64,000 nucleotides of DNA from CAWBCI01 sp963787195 (GCA_963787195.1 CAWBCI010000004.1:1-64000); one strand, 5' to 3'; shown: positions 8,672 to 16,896, counted from the stretch's first letter. Notes: generated by a model from the letters alone, not told the origin. Numbers and translations are program-made.

Positions 8672-10612
8672 ATGACGAAATTAGATTCCAAAATACCAGA
8701 AGGGCCGATAGCTGAGAAGTGGACCAGGTATAAGAATTCACAGAACCTGGTAAACCCCGCAAACAAGAGAAAGCTGGACATTATCGTTGTCGGGTCAGGT
8801 CTGGCCGGGGCATCTGCCGCGGCAAGCCTGGGAGAGTTAGGTTTTAAGGTCAAGTGTTTCACTTTCCACGACAGCCCCCGCAGGGCCCACAGCATAGCGG
8901 CACAGGGTGGGATCAATGCCGCGAAGAATTACCAGAACGACGGCGACAGCATTTACCGGCTCTTTTACGATACGGTCAAAGGTGGTGATTACCGCTCCAG
9001 GGAAGCAAACGTCTATCGTCTGGCTGAAGTCAGCAATAGTATCATTGACCAATGTGTGGCCCAGGGCGTTCCATTTGCCCGTGAATACGGCGGAACCCTT
9101 GATAACCGCTCTTTCGGTGGCGCCCTTGTATCAAGGACCTTCTATGCCCGGGGACAGACAGGTCAGCAATTGTTGTTAGGCGCTTACGGCGCCCTTAGCA
9201 AAGAGATCCACAATGGTTCTGTTGAGCTTTTCACCCGCAGGGATATGATGGACATTGTAATTGTTGAGGGCAGGGCACGTGGTATCATCGTGCGGAATAA
9301 CGTGACAGGCGAGATCGAACGACATTTCGGTCATGCGGTCATCCTTGCAACCGGCGGTTACGGAAATGTATTTTTCCTCTCCACCAATGCCATGGGATCG
9401 AACGGCAGCGCCATCTGGCAGGCTTATAAGAAAGGTGCATTCTTCGGGAACCCCTGCTTTACGCAGATACACCCAACCTGTATCCCGGTTCATGGCGATT
9501 ATCAGTCGAAACTGACACTCATGAGCGAAAGTCTCCGGAATGATGGCCGTATTTGGGTCCCCAAGAACCAGGAAGATGCCAAAAAAATACAGAAAGGCGA
9601 ACTGAAACCTACCGCTATCAAGGAAGAAGACAGGGATTATTACCTCGAAAGAAGGTATCCCGCATTCGGGAACCTGGTTCCCAGGGACGTAGCTTCCCGT
9701 GCAGCTAAGGAAAGATGCGATGCCGGCTTCGGTGTTGGTCCTACCGGTCTGGCGGTTTACCTCGATTTTGCCGATGCTATCAAAAGGCTCGGGCAGCATG
9801 TGATAGAGGAGCGCTATGGCAACCTTTTCCAGATGTATGAAAAAATAGTGGACGAAAATCCTTATAAAACCCCTATGATGATCTACCCTGCAGTCCATTA
9901 TACCATGGGCGGCTTATGGGTGGATTACGAACTGCAAAGTACTATACCGGGGCTTTTCATTGGTGGAGAAGCCAATTTCTCCGACCACGGGGCCAACCGG
10001 CTGGGCGCTTCGGCGCTAATGCAGGGCCTGAGCGATGGATATTTCGTCCTTCCCTATACCGTGCAGAATTACCTGGCCGACCAGATTGGCGTTGCTCGTA
10101 TGTCTACCGATCTGCCTGAGTTCATTGAAGCTGAAAAAGGGGTCAGGGACCAGATAAATAAACTTCTGAATATTAAAGGGAAGAGTTCTGTGGATACCTT
10201 TCATAAAAAGCTCGGACATATCATGTGGCACCATGTAGGTATGGGACGGAACAAGGAAGGCCTGGAGAAAGCTATTACAGAGATCAGGGAGCTCAGGAAA
10301 GAATTCTGGGAAGACCTTCGTGTTCCGGGTACTGCCGATGAATTGAATACTGAACTGCAGAAAGCCACCCGTGTTGCTGATTTCCTTGAAATGGGAGAAC
10401 TTATGGCGATGGATGCAATGAACAGGAATGAATCCTGTGGCGGGCACTTACGCGAAGAATATCAGACCCCGGAAGGCGAAGCCCTCCGTAACGACAAGGA
10501 CTACACTTATGTGGCAGCCTGGGAATATAAAGGGCAAGACAAGGAACCTGAACTACATAAAGAAGAGCTCAAGTTCGAATTTATCGAAGTCAAACAGAGA
10601 AATTATAAATAA
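8672..10612 (+). CDS. sdhA: Succinate dehydrogenase/fumarate reductase flavoprotein subunit
   Basis: Catalytic subunit (646 aa) that interconverts succinate and fumarate using covalently bound FAD. Seen: the dinucleotide-binding motif GSGLAGA at about residues 41-47; HSIAAQGGIN with His 73 in the position that forms the flavin bond; and the family pattern NRLGASALMQGLSDG toward the C-terminus. The length and the insert pattern YQNDGDSIYRLFYDTVKGGD fit the type-B enzymes of Bacteroidota and Epsilonproteobacteria. It lies between the cytochrome b and iron-sulfur genes in the typical C-A-B order. Codon use is GC-richer than in neighbouring accessory genes, as expected for a highly expressed core gene. 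Confidence 0.97.
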   Translation: MTKLDSKIPEGPIAEKWTRYKNSQNLVNPANKRKLDIIVVGSGLAGASAAASLGELGFKVKCFTFHDSPRRAHSIAAQGGINAAKNYQNDGDSIYRLFYDTVKGGDYRSREANVYRLAEVSNSIIDQCVAQGVPFAREYGGTLDNRSFGGALVSRTFYARGQTGQQLLLGAYGALSKEIHNGSVELFTRRDMMDIVIVEGRARGIIVRNNVTGEIERHFGHAVILATGGYGNVFFLSTNAMGSNGSAIWQAYKKGAFFGNPCFTQIHPTCIPVHGDYQSKLTLMSESLRNDGRIWVPKNQEDAKKIQKGELKPTAIKEEDRDYYLERRYPAFGNLVPRDVASRAAKERCDAGFGVGPTGLAVYLDFADAIKRLGQHVIEERYGNLFQMYEKIVDENPYKTPMMIYPAVHYTMGGLWVDYELQSTIPGLFIGGEANFSDHGANRLGASALMQGLSDGYFVLPYTVQNYLADQIGVARMSTDLPEFIEAEKGVRDQINKLLNIKGKSSVDTFHKKLGHIMWHHVGMGRNKEGLEKAITEIRELRKEFWEDLRVPGTADELNTELQKATRVADFLEMGELMAMDAMNRNESCGGHLREEYQTPEGEALRNDKDYTYVAAWEYKGQDKEPELHKEELKFEFIEVKQRNYK

Positions 10613-10679
10613 TAGTCCTGCCCGTTAAATTACGGAAAGGGCGAACTGAAATTCATCATTCATCATCAAATAAAAGAAT

Positions 10680-11435
10680 ATGGATTTAACATTGAAAATC
10701 TGGCGGCAGGAAAACGCAAAAGCCAAAGGCCGTTTTGAAACATTTAAAATTACAGATATATCTCCTGAATGTTCATTTCTGGAAATGCTTGACATACTGA
10801 ACGAAAGCCTGGTAGATAAGTTCGAAATGCCGATAGCATTCGAGCACGATTGCCGTGAAGGTATCTGCGGATGTTGCAGCCTGTATATCAACGGGAGGCC
10901 GCACGGTCCCGACAGTGCAGTGACCGTATGCCAGCTTCATATGCGTAAGTTCAAAGACGGGCAGACCATTACAATAGAACCCTGGAGGGCGAAATCCTTC
11001 CCGGTAATCCGCGACCTGATGATAGACCGCTCGGCATTCGACAAGATCATACAGGCAGGAGGCTATGTCTCGATAAATACCGGAAGCGCAATAGATGCGA
11101 ACAGTATCCTGATCGCCAAAGACAAGGCCGAACTGGCCATGGACGCGGCAGCCTGCATTGGTTGCGGCGCCTGTGTGGCGGCCTGTAAAAATGCATCTGC
11201 CATGCTCTTTGTGTCAGCCAAGGTATCACAACTTGCATTACTCCCGCAGGGGCAGGCTGAAGCCAAGAAACGTGTGCAGGCCATGGTTGCCAAGATGGAT
11301 GAACTGGGCTTCGGGAATTGTACCAATACAGGGGCCTGCGAGGCAGAATGCCCGAAGGAGATCAAGCTCACTAATATCGCCCGCCTGAACCGGGCGTTCT
11401 TCGCAGCCAAAGTAGGCGCGCAGAAAGAGGTTTAG
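10680..11435 (+). CDS. sdhB: Succinate dehydrogenase/fumarate reductase iron-sulfur subunit
   Basis: Electron-transfer subunit of 251 aa linking the flavoprotein to the membrane anchor. Cysteine motifs for the three clusters are visible: CREGICGCC from Cys 58 for the [2Fe-2S] centre, CIGCGACVAACK from Cys 159, and CTNTGACEAECP from Cys 214 for the [4Fe-4S] and [3Fe-4S] centres. It is the last gene of the sdhCAB operon, 67 nt after sdhA, and is followed 25 nt later by a strong intrinsic terminator. Confidence 0.96.
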   Translation: MDLTLKIWRQENAKAKGRFETFKITDISPECSFLEMLDILNESLVDKFEMPIAFEHDCREGICGCCSLYINGRPHGPDSAVTVCQLHMRKFKDGQTITIEPWRAKSFPVIRDLMIDRSAFDKIIQAGGYVSINTGSAIDANSILIAKDKAELAMDAAACIGCGACVAACKNASAMLFVSAKVSQLALLPQGQAEAKKRVQAMVAKMDELGFGNCTNTGACEAECPKEIKLTNIARLNRAFFAAKVGAQKEV

Positions 11436-11460
11436 AGAGAATTATAAATAGAAATATTTG

Positions 11461-11497
11461 AAAAGGCGGAACGGCTTGGGCTGTTTCCGCCTTTTTT
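11461..11497 (+). terminator. Rho-independent terminator of sdhCAB
   Basis: AAAAGGCGGAA (11461-11471) pairs with TTCCGCCTTTT (11485-11495) around a 13-nt loop and runs into T residues. It sits directly after sdhB. Confidence 0.88.
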
Positions 11498-11673
11498 AGT
11501 GAGTAGGGAGAGGACTGATACCTGAAAAGGGTTATGTTCTTTTTTGATTGATTTTATGGTTAATTTTAGAAATCCATCCTATTTCGACGGGCTGATAAAA
11601 TACATCAAATCGGTGGAGAAAAAATCAGGGAAAATTTAATTATTTTTATAAAGTATACTCAAAATATTCAACG

Positions 11674-12129
11674 ATGGAAATTCAGAACCTTGAAATCAAA
11701 ACAGCTCTTCAGATACAGAAACCCGCAAATGAAGTTTTCGAAGCTATTGTCGATCCGCTTAAAATGTCGAATTACTTTTTATCATCAGGTACGGGGCGAT
11801 TGGAAGAAGGGGCCGTCATCGTGTGGCGCTTCCCTGAATTTGATATGGATGTCCCGGTGAAGGTTGTGAAGATTATAAAAGATAAATATATATCCTATCA
11901 CTGGGACCATGATAATAAAGAGCTTATAGTTGAAATGGAACTCAGTACCGCAGAAAATAATTCGACCATAGTGAGGGTTTCGGAGAAGGGCATGCAGAAT
12001 GATGGGGCCGGTATAAAATGGCTGATGGGTAATACTGAAGGTTGGGCCAATTTCCTGGCCTGCCTCAAAGCCTATCTGGAATACGGGATCAATCTGAGAA
12101 AAGGCGCTTTTGACTTTCTTAAAAAATAA
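11674..12129 (+). CDS. SRPBCC / AHSA1-like domain protein
   Basis: Small soluble protein of 151 aa with the START/Bet v1-like fold pattern. It begins with an opening strand (KTALQIQKPANEVFEAIVDP), then W-R-F-P-E-F and YHWDHDNKELIVEMELS, and ends with a helix containing GWANFLACLKAYLEYG, which is typical of the AHSA1 (Activator of Hsp90 ATPase-like) branch. These proteins bind hydrophobic ligands in a cavity, and most bacterial members have no known ligand. It stands alone between the sdh terminator and a repeat-rich gap, so context gives no function. Confidence 0.82.
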   Translation: MEIQNLEIKTALQIQKPANEVFEAIVDPLKMSNYFLSSGTGRLEEGAVIVWRFPEFDMDVPVKVVKIIKDKYISYHWDHDNKELIVEMELSTAENNSTIVRVSEKGMQNDGAGIKWLMGNTEGWANFLACLKAYLEYGINLRKGAFDFLKK

Positions 12130-12204
12130 AGATCATAACTTTTCTCCGGAGGGATTCTCCCGGTATTTTTTAATTGAATTAATGCTAAATTTGAGTGGTG
12201 ATTG

Positions 12205-12247
12205 AACTACCCCGCTGCAAGCAGCGGGGTATCTTAAGGAAATATCT
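12205..12247. repeat. REP-like palindromic element, copy 1
   Basis: An 11-bp perfect inverted repeat, TACCCCGCTGC...GCAGCGGGGTA (12208-12218 and 12221-12231), is followed by the non-palindromic tail TCTTAAGGAAATATCT. The whole 43-nt element recurs at 41685-41727 with 39 of 43 positions identical. The form recalls REP elements mobilised by RAYT transposases, but no such transposase is in the window. Confidence 0.8.
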
Positions 12248-12285
12248 CTTATTCGTCTCAAGAGACAGGGAATTTAATCCCATCA

Positions 12286-12364
12286 GATCCCGAATTAGAC
12301 TTCGTCTTTTCGGGATCAATTCGACTAAGAATTTTTTCTTCGCTTCGCTTGAAAAAATTGAGTC
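12286..12364. repeat. Two successive hairpins next to the REP-like element
   Basis: First hairpin: GATCCCGAA (12286-12294) with TTCGGGATC (12309-12317), and an inner AGAC/GTCT stem. Second: AATTTTTTC (12330-12338) with GAAAAAATT (12351-12359), flanked by GACT and AGTC. Together with the element at 12205 they fill most of the 263-nt gap before the hydrolase gene. Confidence 0.7.
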
Positions 12365-12392
12365 TCATTGATTAAACATTAATTCAAAAATT

Positions 12393-13298
12393 ATGGTGCT
12401 GAAAAAGTATGTCTTTCTTTTTTCCTTCCTTTCAGTACTTTTATTATCATTTCTTATTTCATGTAATAATAAGGAGGATATAAAATTGGATAACAGTAAT
12501 GCTGTGATAAAGTACGCCGAAATCACAAATGCCAGAATTGGCTACAAGGTTTATGGATCGGGCGATCCCCTGATCATGTGCACCGGCTATGCTACCAATA
12601 TGGATCTCTGGAGTACGGGCGCTATTGACTTATTTCAGAAAAATTATAAAGTCATCGTATTTGATTATCGCGGTATGGGTCTCAGCAGCAACTCCGATAC
12701 TTCCTTTTCGATTAGTTCACTTGCGGAAGATCTGAACGAATTGCTTGATAAATTAAGTATTGAAAAGGCGGATGTTTTGGGCTGGTCGATGGGGGGTTAT
12801 GTGGCACAGATGTTTGCTATTAGTCATCCTGAAAAAATCAATAAACTCATCCTGTATGCCACCGACTGCGGTGATACAATTACTATTAATCCATCCCAGG
12901 AAATTATAAATATACTCTCCAATCCGAATTCCACCCCGGAAGAAATGCTGAGTACACTATTCCCTGATGATTGGCTGGCAAATCATCCGGAGCCATGGAA
13001 AGTCCTGCCCGATGCCAAAGAACCTTATAATTCCAAAACTATCGGTATGCAATATTATGCGGTGCAGGAATGGTTAAGCCCTGGCGGAGGATCAGCCGGA
13101 AAACTGTTTAAATTGAAAATGCCGGTATTACTCATCTGCGGTGATCAGGACAAGGTTGTTCCCTGCGAAAATTCTTCCATACTTTCAGATTCCATAAGTT
13201 CGGCTTCTCTGGTAAAAGTAAATGATTGCGGACATGGGATGATGTACCAAATTCCAGAAACCTTTTCGAATTATGTTTTGACTTTCCTGGCAGAATAA
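12393..13298 (+). CDS. Alpha/beta-fold hydrolase lipoprotein
   Basis: Periplasmic or outer-membrane-anchored alpha/beta hydrolase of 301 aa. The N-terminus is a lipoprotein signal with lipobox FLISC (Cys 24). The hydrolase core shows the nucleophile elbow GWSMGG with Ser 132, an acidic residue in GDQDKVVP (Asp 251 or 253) and the catalytic His 281 in DCGHGMMY. An oxyanion-region motif is replaced by MCTGYATNMDLW after GSGDPLI. The substrate cannot be told from sequence; close families include proline iminopeptidases, esterases and haloperoxidase-like hydrolases. It is a single gene between a hairpin-rich gap and holB. Confidence 0.85.
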   Translation: MVLKKYVFLFSFLSVLLLSFLISCNNKEDIKLDNSNAVIKYAEITNARIGYKVYGSGDPLIMCTGYATNMDLWSTGAIDLFQKNYKVIVFDYRGMGLSSNSDTSFSISSLAEDLNELLDKLSIEKADVLGWSMGGYVAQMFAISHPEKINKLILYATDCGDTITINPSQEIINILSNPNSTPEEMLSTLFPDDWLANHPEPWKVLPDAKEPYNSKTIGMQYYAVQEWLSPGGGSAGKLFKLKMPVLLICGDQDKVVPCENSSILSDSISSASLVKVNDCGHGMMYQIPETFSNYVLTFLAE

Positions 13299-13369
13299 AA
13301 CAAAAGTCATTATTAATCCAACATTAAACCCTTTCCTTAACGCCGCTTTTTATATTTTTGATCCCGTAT

Positions 13370-14551
13370 ATGCAGTTTAAAGAAATCATAGGTCAGGATA
13401 TTATTAAAAGAAGACTGATACAAACCGTCAGGGAAAGCCGTGTCAGTCACGCTCAGTTATTTTTCGGCCCGGAAGGCAGCCGGAAACTTGCCATTGCCAT
13501 TGCATACGCCCAGTTTATCAACTGCCGGAACAAACAGGATATGGATTCAACTGATCCGGAAGTGATCCCTGATTCATGTGGAGCCTGCCCTTCCTGCGTC
13601 AAATACCAGAAACTGGCCCATCCTGACCTGCATTTCATCTTCCCGGTAGCCACAACCAAAGAAGTCAGGAAAGATCCTATCAGCCGTAATTTCTTAAAAA
13701 ACTGGAGGGAATCTCTTTTAGGAGGAGATTACCGGCTAACGCTCAATGATTGGTATGAGGCAATAGGGATAGAGAATAAACAGGGGATCATCAATGCCGA
13801 GGACTGCAGTGACATACTCAGGACCCTCAGCTATAAAAGCTTTGAATCGGAATACAAGGTGATGGTTATCTGGATGGTAGAAAAGTTATACCATTCAGCG
13901 GCCCCGAAAATACTGAAGATCCTGGAAGAACCACCCGACAAAACCCTCTTCCTGCTGGTCACCGAAAATTCGGATCAGATCCCAGTCACAATATTATCCA
14001 GGGCCCAGATGGTCAAGGTCCCAAAACTTAAAGATGAAAATATTATCCGCTCGCTTATAAAGAATTTTCAACTTAGCTCAGCGGAATCAGAAAAGATAGC
14101 CCTCCAGGTAAACGGTAATTATAATGAGGCAGTTAAAGTTTATAAAAATGATGCCGGGGAGCAATTCAATTTTACCAACTTCCGAGATTGGATGAGGCTT
14201 TGCTGGCAAAACAGAATACCCGATACGCTGGATTTTGTGAGTCGCATCGCCAAAGCCGGCAGGGAAAGGCAAAAAAGTTTCCTGCGTTATGGTTCGGGGA
14301 TCATCCGAAGCGGAATGCTGATCAATTATGTGAAGCCCGATTTTGCCCGTCTAAACCAGGAAGAAGCTGAATGGATGCAAAAATTTTCGCATTTCATTGC
14401 CCCTGTCAATATCCTTGAATTTGCTGATGAACTTGAAAAAGCCATCTATCATATTGAGAGGAATGCCAATCCTTCTATACTCTTCATGGACCTGTCCATT
14501 AAATTTACGCGGCTTCTGAAAATAGTGGATGAAGCAGGAAGAAGGAGATAG
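13370..14551 (+). CDS. holB: DNA polymerase III delta-prime subunit (clamp loader)
   Basis: Clamp-loader subunit of about 393 aa. The ATG at 13370 (MQFKEIIGQDIIKRRL) is preferred over an in-frame TTG at 13358 because family members begin with this block. Four cysteines (C52, C70, C73, C76; CGACPSC) form the zinc module seen in delta-prime and gamma/tau. The Walker A position reads GPEGSRKLA, which lacks the GKT of active ATPases, as expected for delta-prime. The SRC motif reads SRA (ILSRAQMVKVPK), so the arginine finger is kept but the Cys is replaced. RicT follows on the same strand after a 714-nt gap. In Bacillus holB also precedes yaaT/ricT, so the order is conserved over a long distance. 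Confidence 0.9.
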   Translation: MQFKEIIGQDIIKRRLIQTVRESRVSHAQLFFGPEGSRKLAIAIAYAQFINCRNKQDMDSTDPEVIPDSCGACPSCVKYQKLAHPDLHFIFPVATTKEVRKDPISRNFLKNWRESLLGGDYRLTLNDWYEAIGIENKQGIINAEDCSDILRTLSYKSFESEYKVMVIWMVEKLYHSAAPKILKILEEPPDKTLFLLVTENSDQIPVTILSRAQMVKVPKLKDENIIRSLIKNFQLSSAESEKIALQVNGNYNEAVKVYKNDAGEQFNFTNFRDWMRLCWQNRIPDTLDFVSRIAKAGRERQKSFLRYGSGIIRSGMLINYVKPDFARLNQEEAEWMQKFSHFIAPVNILEFADELEKAIYHIERNANPSILFMDLSIKFTRLLKIVDEAGRRR

Positions 14552-14553
14552 CA

Positions 14554-14644
14554 ATTCAGATTTCAGATTTACGAAGATCATGTCCTTAGTCGTTAGTCTT
14601 TAGTCGTCAGTCAGCAGTCAGCAGTCGGCAGTCTTCAGTCCTTG
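14554..14644. repeat. Heptad tandem arrays: TTCAGAT pair, then nine GTCnnnA units
   Basis: Two to three TTTCAGA-type units start 3 nt after the holB stop. From 14582 nine in-phase units follow: GTCCTTA, GTCGTTA, GTCTTTA, GTCGTCA, GTCAGCA twice, GTCGGCA, GTCTTCA and GTCCTTG. The first three bases are constant in all nine; later positions vary. Confidence 0.85.
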
Positions 14645-14675
14645 TAGTGAAATCTTTTACTGCTTTCCACTGTCA

Positions 14676-14697
14676 GATCCCGGCGCAGGCCGGGATC
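14676..14697. repeat. Palindromic element GATCCCGGC, copy 1
   Basis: GATCCCGGC (14676-14684), loop GCAG, GCCGGGATC (14689-14697). The same element in the opposite orientation (loop CTGC) is at 60027-60048. Confidence 0.75.
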
Positions 14698-14729
14698 ACA
14701 AGCATCAGGGTAGTAATCAAAATCTTTTT

Positions 14730-14808
14730 CACTTTTTCACCTTATCACCCTATCACCTTATCACCCTATCACCTTATCACCCTATCACCTTATACCCTAT
14801 CACTTTCC
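14730..14808. repeat. Octamer tandem array, CACCTTAT/CACCCTAT
   Basis: CACCTTAT and CACCCTAT alternate strictly from 14738 to 14793, with a degenerate unit at each end and one 7-nt unit. This is the only clear 8-bp array in the window, and in effect it has a 16-bp higher-order unit. Confidence 0.85.
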
Positions 14809-14874
14809 CCCAATACCTAACTTATTTATTTTCAATATAAATTGATTAATATTAGCATCATTTTGTATAAAAAC

Positions 14875-14904
14875 TTGCAAGATTAAAATATCCTTATACC
14901 TTTG
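14875..14904 (+). promoter_or_regulatory. Full Bacteroidota-type promoter (TTG-N19-TACCTTTG)
   Basis: TTG at 14875-14877, 19-nt spacer, TACCTTTG at 14897-14904. It is the only promoter seen in the window with both elements at consensus spacing. Transcription would start near 14911. It could drive the 41-codon frame at 14915, a small RNA, or a long leader of ricT. Confidence 0.65.
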
Positions 14905-14914
14905 CAGCAAATTA

Positions 14915-15040
14915 ATGGATGGTGGTATTTTCTTTCCGGATTTAATGTCAGAATTTTCCATCAACTCCTTACTTGAACAACCCAAATTCTCTGAAAAACT
15001 GACTTTTTTAAAAAGTTCGAATACCTGTGGTATATTTTAG
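14915..15040 (+). CDS. Possible small protein of 41 aa (uncertain)
   Basis: An ATG lies 10 nt after the best promoter match in the window and opens a 41-codon frame (MDGGIFFPDLMSEFSIN...) ending at TAG 15038-15040. The leader would be only a few nucleotides long and no ribosome-binding site is visible. There is no recognisable domain. It could equally be the 5' part of a non-coding RNA or of the ricT leader. Confidence 0.25.
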   Translation: MDGGIFFPDLMSEFSINSLLEQPKFSEKLTFLKSSNTCGIF

Positions 15041-15215
15041 CCTCCCCGCATAATATTTTCACCTTCTTTCCCCTATCATTTTAATTGATTTCCTCTAAGC
15101 ATCTGATACAGGCAGAACAGTTGATCAAATCATTTAGCAATTAAAGCTTATTGGCTGAATTTATTTTTTCAGTATACAGAAAATGGAATGCTTTTCACAA
15201 ATAGAAACAATTGAT

Positions 15216-15223
15216 TACATTTG
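15216..15223 (+). promoter_or_regulatory. Candidate -7 promoter element (TACATTTG) before ricT
   Basis: TAnnTTTG match 43 nt before the ricT ATG, with a TTTTC stretch about 20 nt upstream standing in for the -33 box. Confidence 0.45.
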
Positions 15224-15265
15224 TTTTTATAATGGGTAGTTTTATCTTACTATTATCACTCAGAA

Positions 15266-16378
15266 ATGGAAGACGATAAAAAACACATCTGCAATAATTC
15301 ATTTCTTTCCCGTGGCTGCATACATATACCCAAAATGTATGACAGCAACCGGAAACTCTATAATCCGGGCTGTGCCAAACTGGATACTTTTAACTGGCTG
15401 GACGATATAGAACTGGCTCCCGGTCAGATCCCTTTTGATTGTGTGGAGATCCGGTTTAAAAACAGCCGTAAGGATTTTTACAGGATCAATACAGAATACG
15501 AAATACAGGAAGGAGATATAGTGGCAGTGGAATCTTCCCCTGGTCATGATATCGGTATTGTTTGCCTAAGCGGGGAAGCTTGCCGCTTGCAGATGAAGAA
15601 GAAAAATATAGATCCGCAGTCGGATGTCATACGAAAAGTGTACCGCAAAGCCAGGGCCACCGATATTGAAAAATGGATAGCATCAGTGGATATTGAAGAT
15701 GATACCATGTTTAAAACAAGGGTTGCTGCCGCCGAACTGGAGCTGGAAATGAAAATCAGTGATGTGGAATACCAGGGCGACGGAACCAAGGCGGTTTTTT
15801 ATTATACTGCGGATGAAAGAGTTGATTTCAGGAGGCTTATAAAAATACTGGCTGATTTGTTTAAAGTCAGGATTGAAATGCGTCAGATAGGGGTCCGGCA
15901 GGAAGCAAGCCGCCTGGGCGGAATAGGATCCTGCGGCAGAGAACTTTGTTGTTCAACCTGGCTCACCAAATTCCGTTCTGTTACCACTCAGGCTGCCAGA
16001 GTTCAGCAACTTGCCCTGAATCCCCAGAAACTGGCCGGTCAGTGCAGTAAACTTAAATGCTGCCTGAATTTTGAATATGATGTTTATGCGGATGCACTGA
16101 AAGATTTCCCTGATACACGTATCATTCTAAAGACCAAAAGAGGAAGCGCTTATTTTCTAAAATCTGAAGTATTTAAGAAAATTATGTGGTATTCTTATGA
16201 AAATGACCAGAGCAGCATGGTGGCTATTGCGGCTGATAAAGTCAAAGAGATCATCAGCATGAATGCTAATGGTCAGATTCCCGCTAAACTGGAAGATTTT
16301 GCCCAGGAACTGGAAAGAAAAGTGGATTTTGAAAATGCTGTGGATCAGTTCAGCCTTGACCGCTTTGATAAAAAATAA
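15266..16378 (+). CDS. ricT: PSP1-domain protein, RicT/YaaT family
   Basis: Soluble protein of 370 aa of the PSP1/RicT family. In Bacillus subtilis RicT forms an Fe-S-containing complex with RicA and RicF that affects RNase Y-dependent mRNA maturation. Seen: a PSP1 core (DIVAVESSPGHDIGIVCL, then VFYYTADERVDFRRLIKILAD and RIEMRQIGVRQEA). Two cysteine clusters follow, GSCGRELCC (C223, C228, C229) and GQCSKLKCC (C260, C265, C266), as in the Bacillus protein. It follows holB as in Firmicutes and is 5 nt before gldH, so it is probably the first gene of a ricT-gldH-PBP1A unit. Whether a Ric complex exists in Bacteroidota is not established here; no RicA or RicF partner is in the window. Confidence 0.88.
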   Translation: MEDDKKHICNNSFLSRGCIHIPKMYDSNRKLYNPGCAKLDTFNWLDDIELAPGQIPFDCVEIRFKNSRKDFYRINTEYEIQEGDIVAVESSPGHDIGIVCLSGEACRLQMKKKNIDPQSDVIRKVYRKARATDIEKWIASVDIEDDTMFKTRVAAAELELEMKISDVEYQGDGTKAVFYYTADERVDFRRLIKILADLFKVRIEMRQIGVRQEASRLGGIGSCGRELCCSTWLTKFRSVTTQAARVQQLALNPQKLAGQCSKLKCCLNFEYDVYADALKDFPDTRIILKTKRGSAYFLKSEVFKKIMWYSYENDQSSMVAIAADKVKEIISMNANGQIPAKLEDFAQELERKVDFENAVDQFSLDRFDKK

Positions 16379-16383
16379 AGCCC

Positions 16384-16896
16384 ATGGACTATAATTTTTT
16401 TTCCGGATGGAAGCGGTCTGACAAAGCTGCTTCCGCTTTACCCTTCCTCATATTTGCATCTCTCATCATTTTACTTAGCTCATGTGATAAGAAAGCGATC
16501 TATGATAATACTAAAACCATATCAGAAGGCGTTTGGAATGTGAATGATCCTGTAATATTCGAAGTCCCGGTAAAAGATACAATGGCTGTTTATAATTTTT
16601 ACCTGAATATCAGACATTCAACTGATTATAAATTCGCCAACATCTACTTTTTTGTCACTTCCATATACCCGGACGGGAAAATGGCCAGGGATACAGTTGA
16701 GTGCATACTGGCTGACCGGCAGGGAAAGTGGTTGGGAAAAGGGATCAGCAATATCCGGGATGACCAGATCCTGCTCCGCAGGGGACTTCGTTTCCCTGAA
16801 TCCGGGACCTATACCTTCGAGTTTGAACAGGCAATGCGCCAAAAAGAATTGCCGGGGATCAAAGATATTGGTTTAAGAATAGAAAAAGCTTTTTAA
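16384..16896 (+). CDS. gldH: Gliding motility lipoprotein GldH
   Basis: Lipoprotein of 170 aa with lipidated Cys 34 (IILLSSCDKK). The mature sequence follows the GldH pattern: YDNTKTISEGVWN near the N-terminus, YNFYLNIRHSTDYKFANIYF in the middle, and a C-terminal EFEQAMRQKELPGIKDIGLR. GldH is needed for gliding in Flavobacterium johnsoniae and occurs in many non-gliding Bacteroidota as well. It sits 5 nt after ricT and 14 nt before the PBP1A gene, so the three are probably co-transcribed. Its presence, together with a T9SS-tagged protease at 60.1-61.5 kb, supports the Bacteroidota assignment. Confidence 0.9.
   Translation: MDYNFFSGWKRSDKAASALPFLIFASLIILLSSCDKKAIYDNTKTISEGVWNVNDPVIFEVPVKDTMAVYNFYLNIRHSTDYKFANIYFFVTSIYPDGKMARDTVECILADRQGKWLGKGISNIRDDQILLRRGLRFPESGTYTFEFEQAMRQKELPGIKDIGLRIEKAF

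Noticed and set aside
7956..11435. Assigning the complex firmly as fumarate reductase (frdCAB)
   Set aside because: Type-B enzymes cannot be told apart as dehydrogenase or reductase from sequence alone; the neutral sdh names are used.
11556..11639. 27-codon frame after the sdh terminator (MVNFRNPSYFDGLIKYIK...)
   Set aside because: Too short, with no promoter element or recognised family. It could be a gene remnant but there is no support.
12205..12247. Rho-independent terminator for the SRPBCC gene
   Set aside because: A strong hairpin but no T-run follows, and the same sequence recurs at 41.7 kb with a conserved tail, so it is a repeat element instead.
14800..14985. 61-codon minus-strand frame in the holB-ricT gap
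   Set aside because: Runs antisense across the clear promoter at 14875-14904, has low-complexity composition and no family resemblance.
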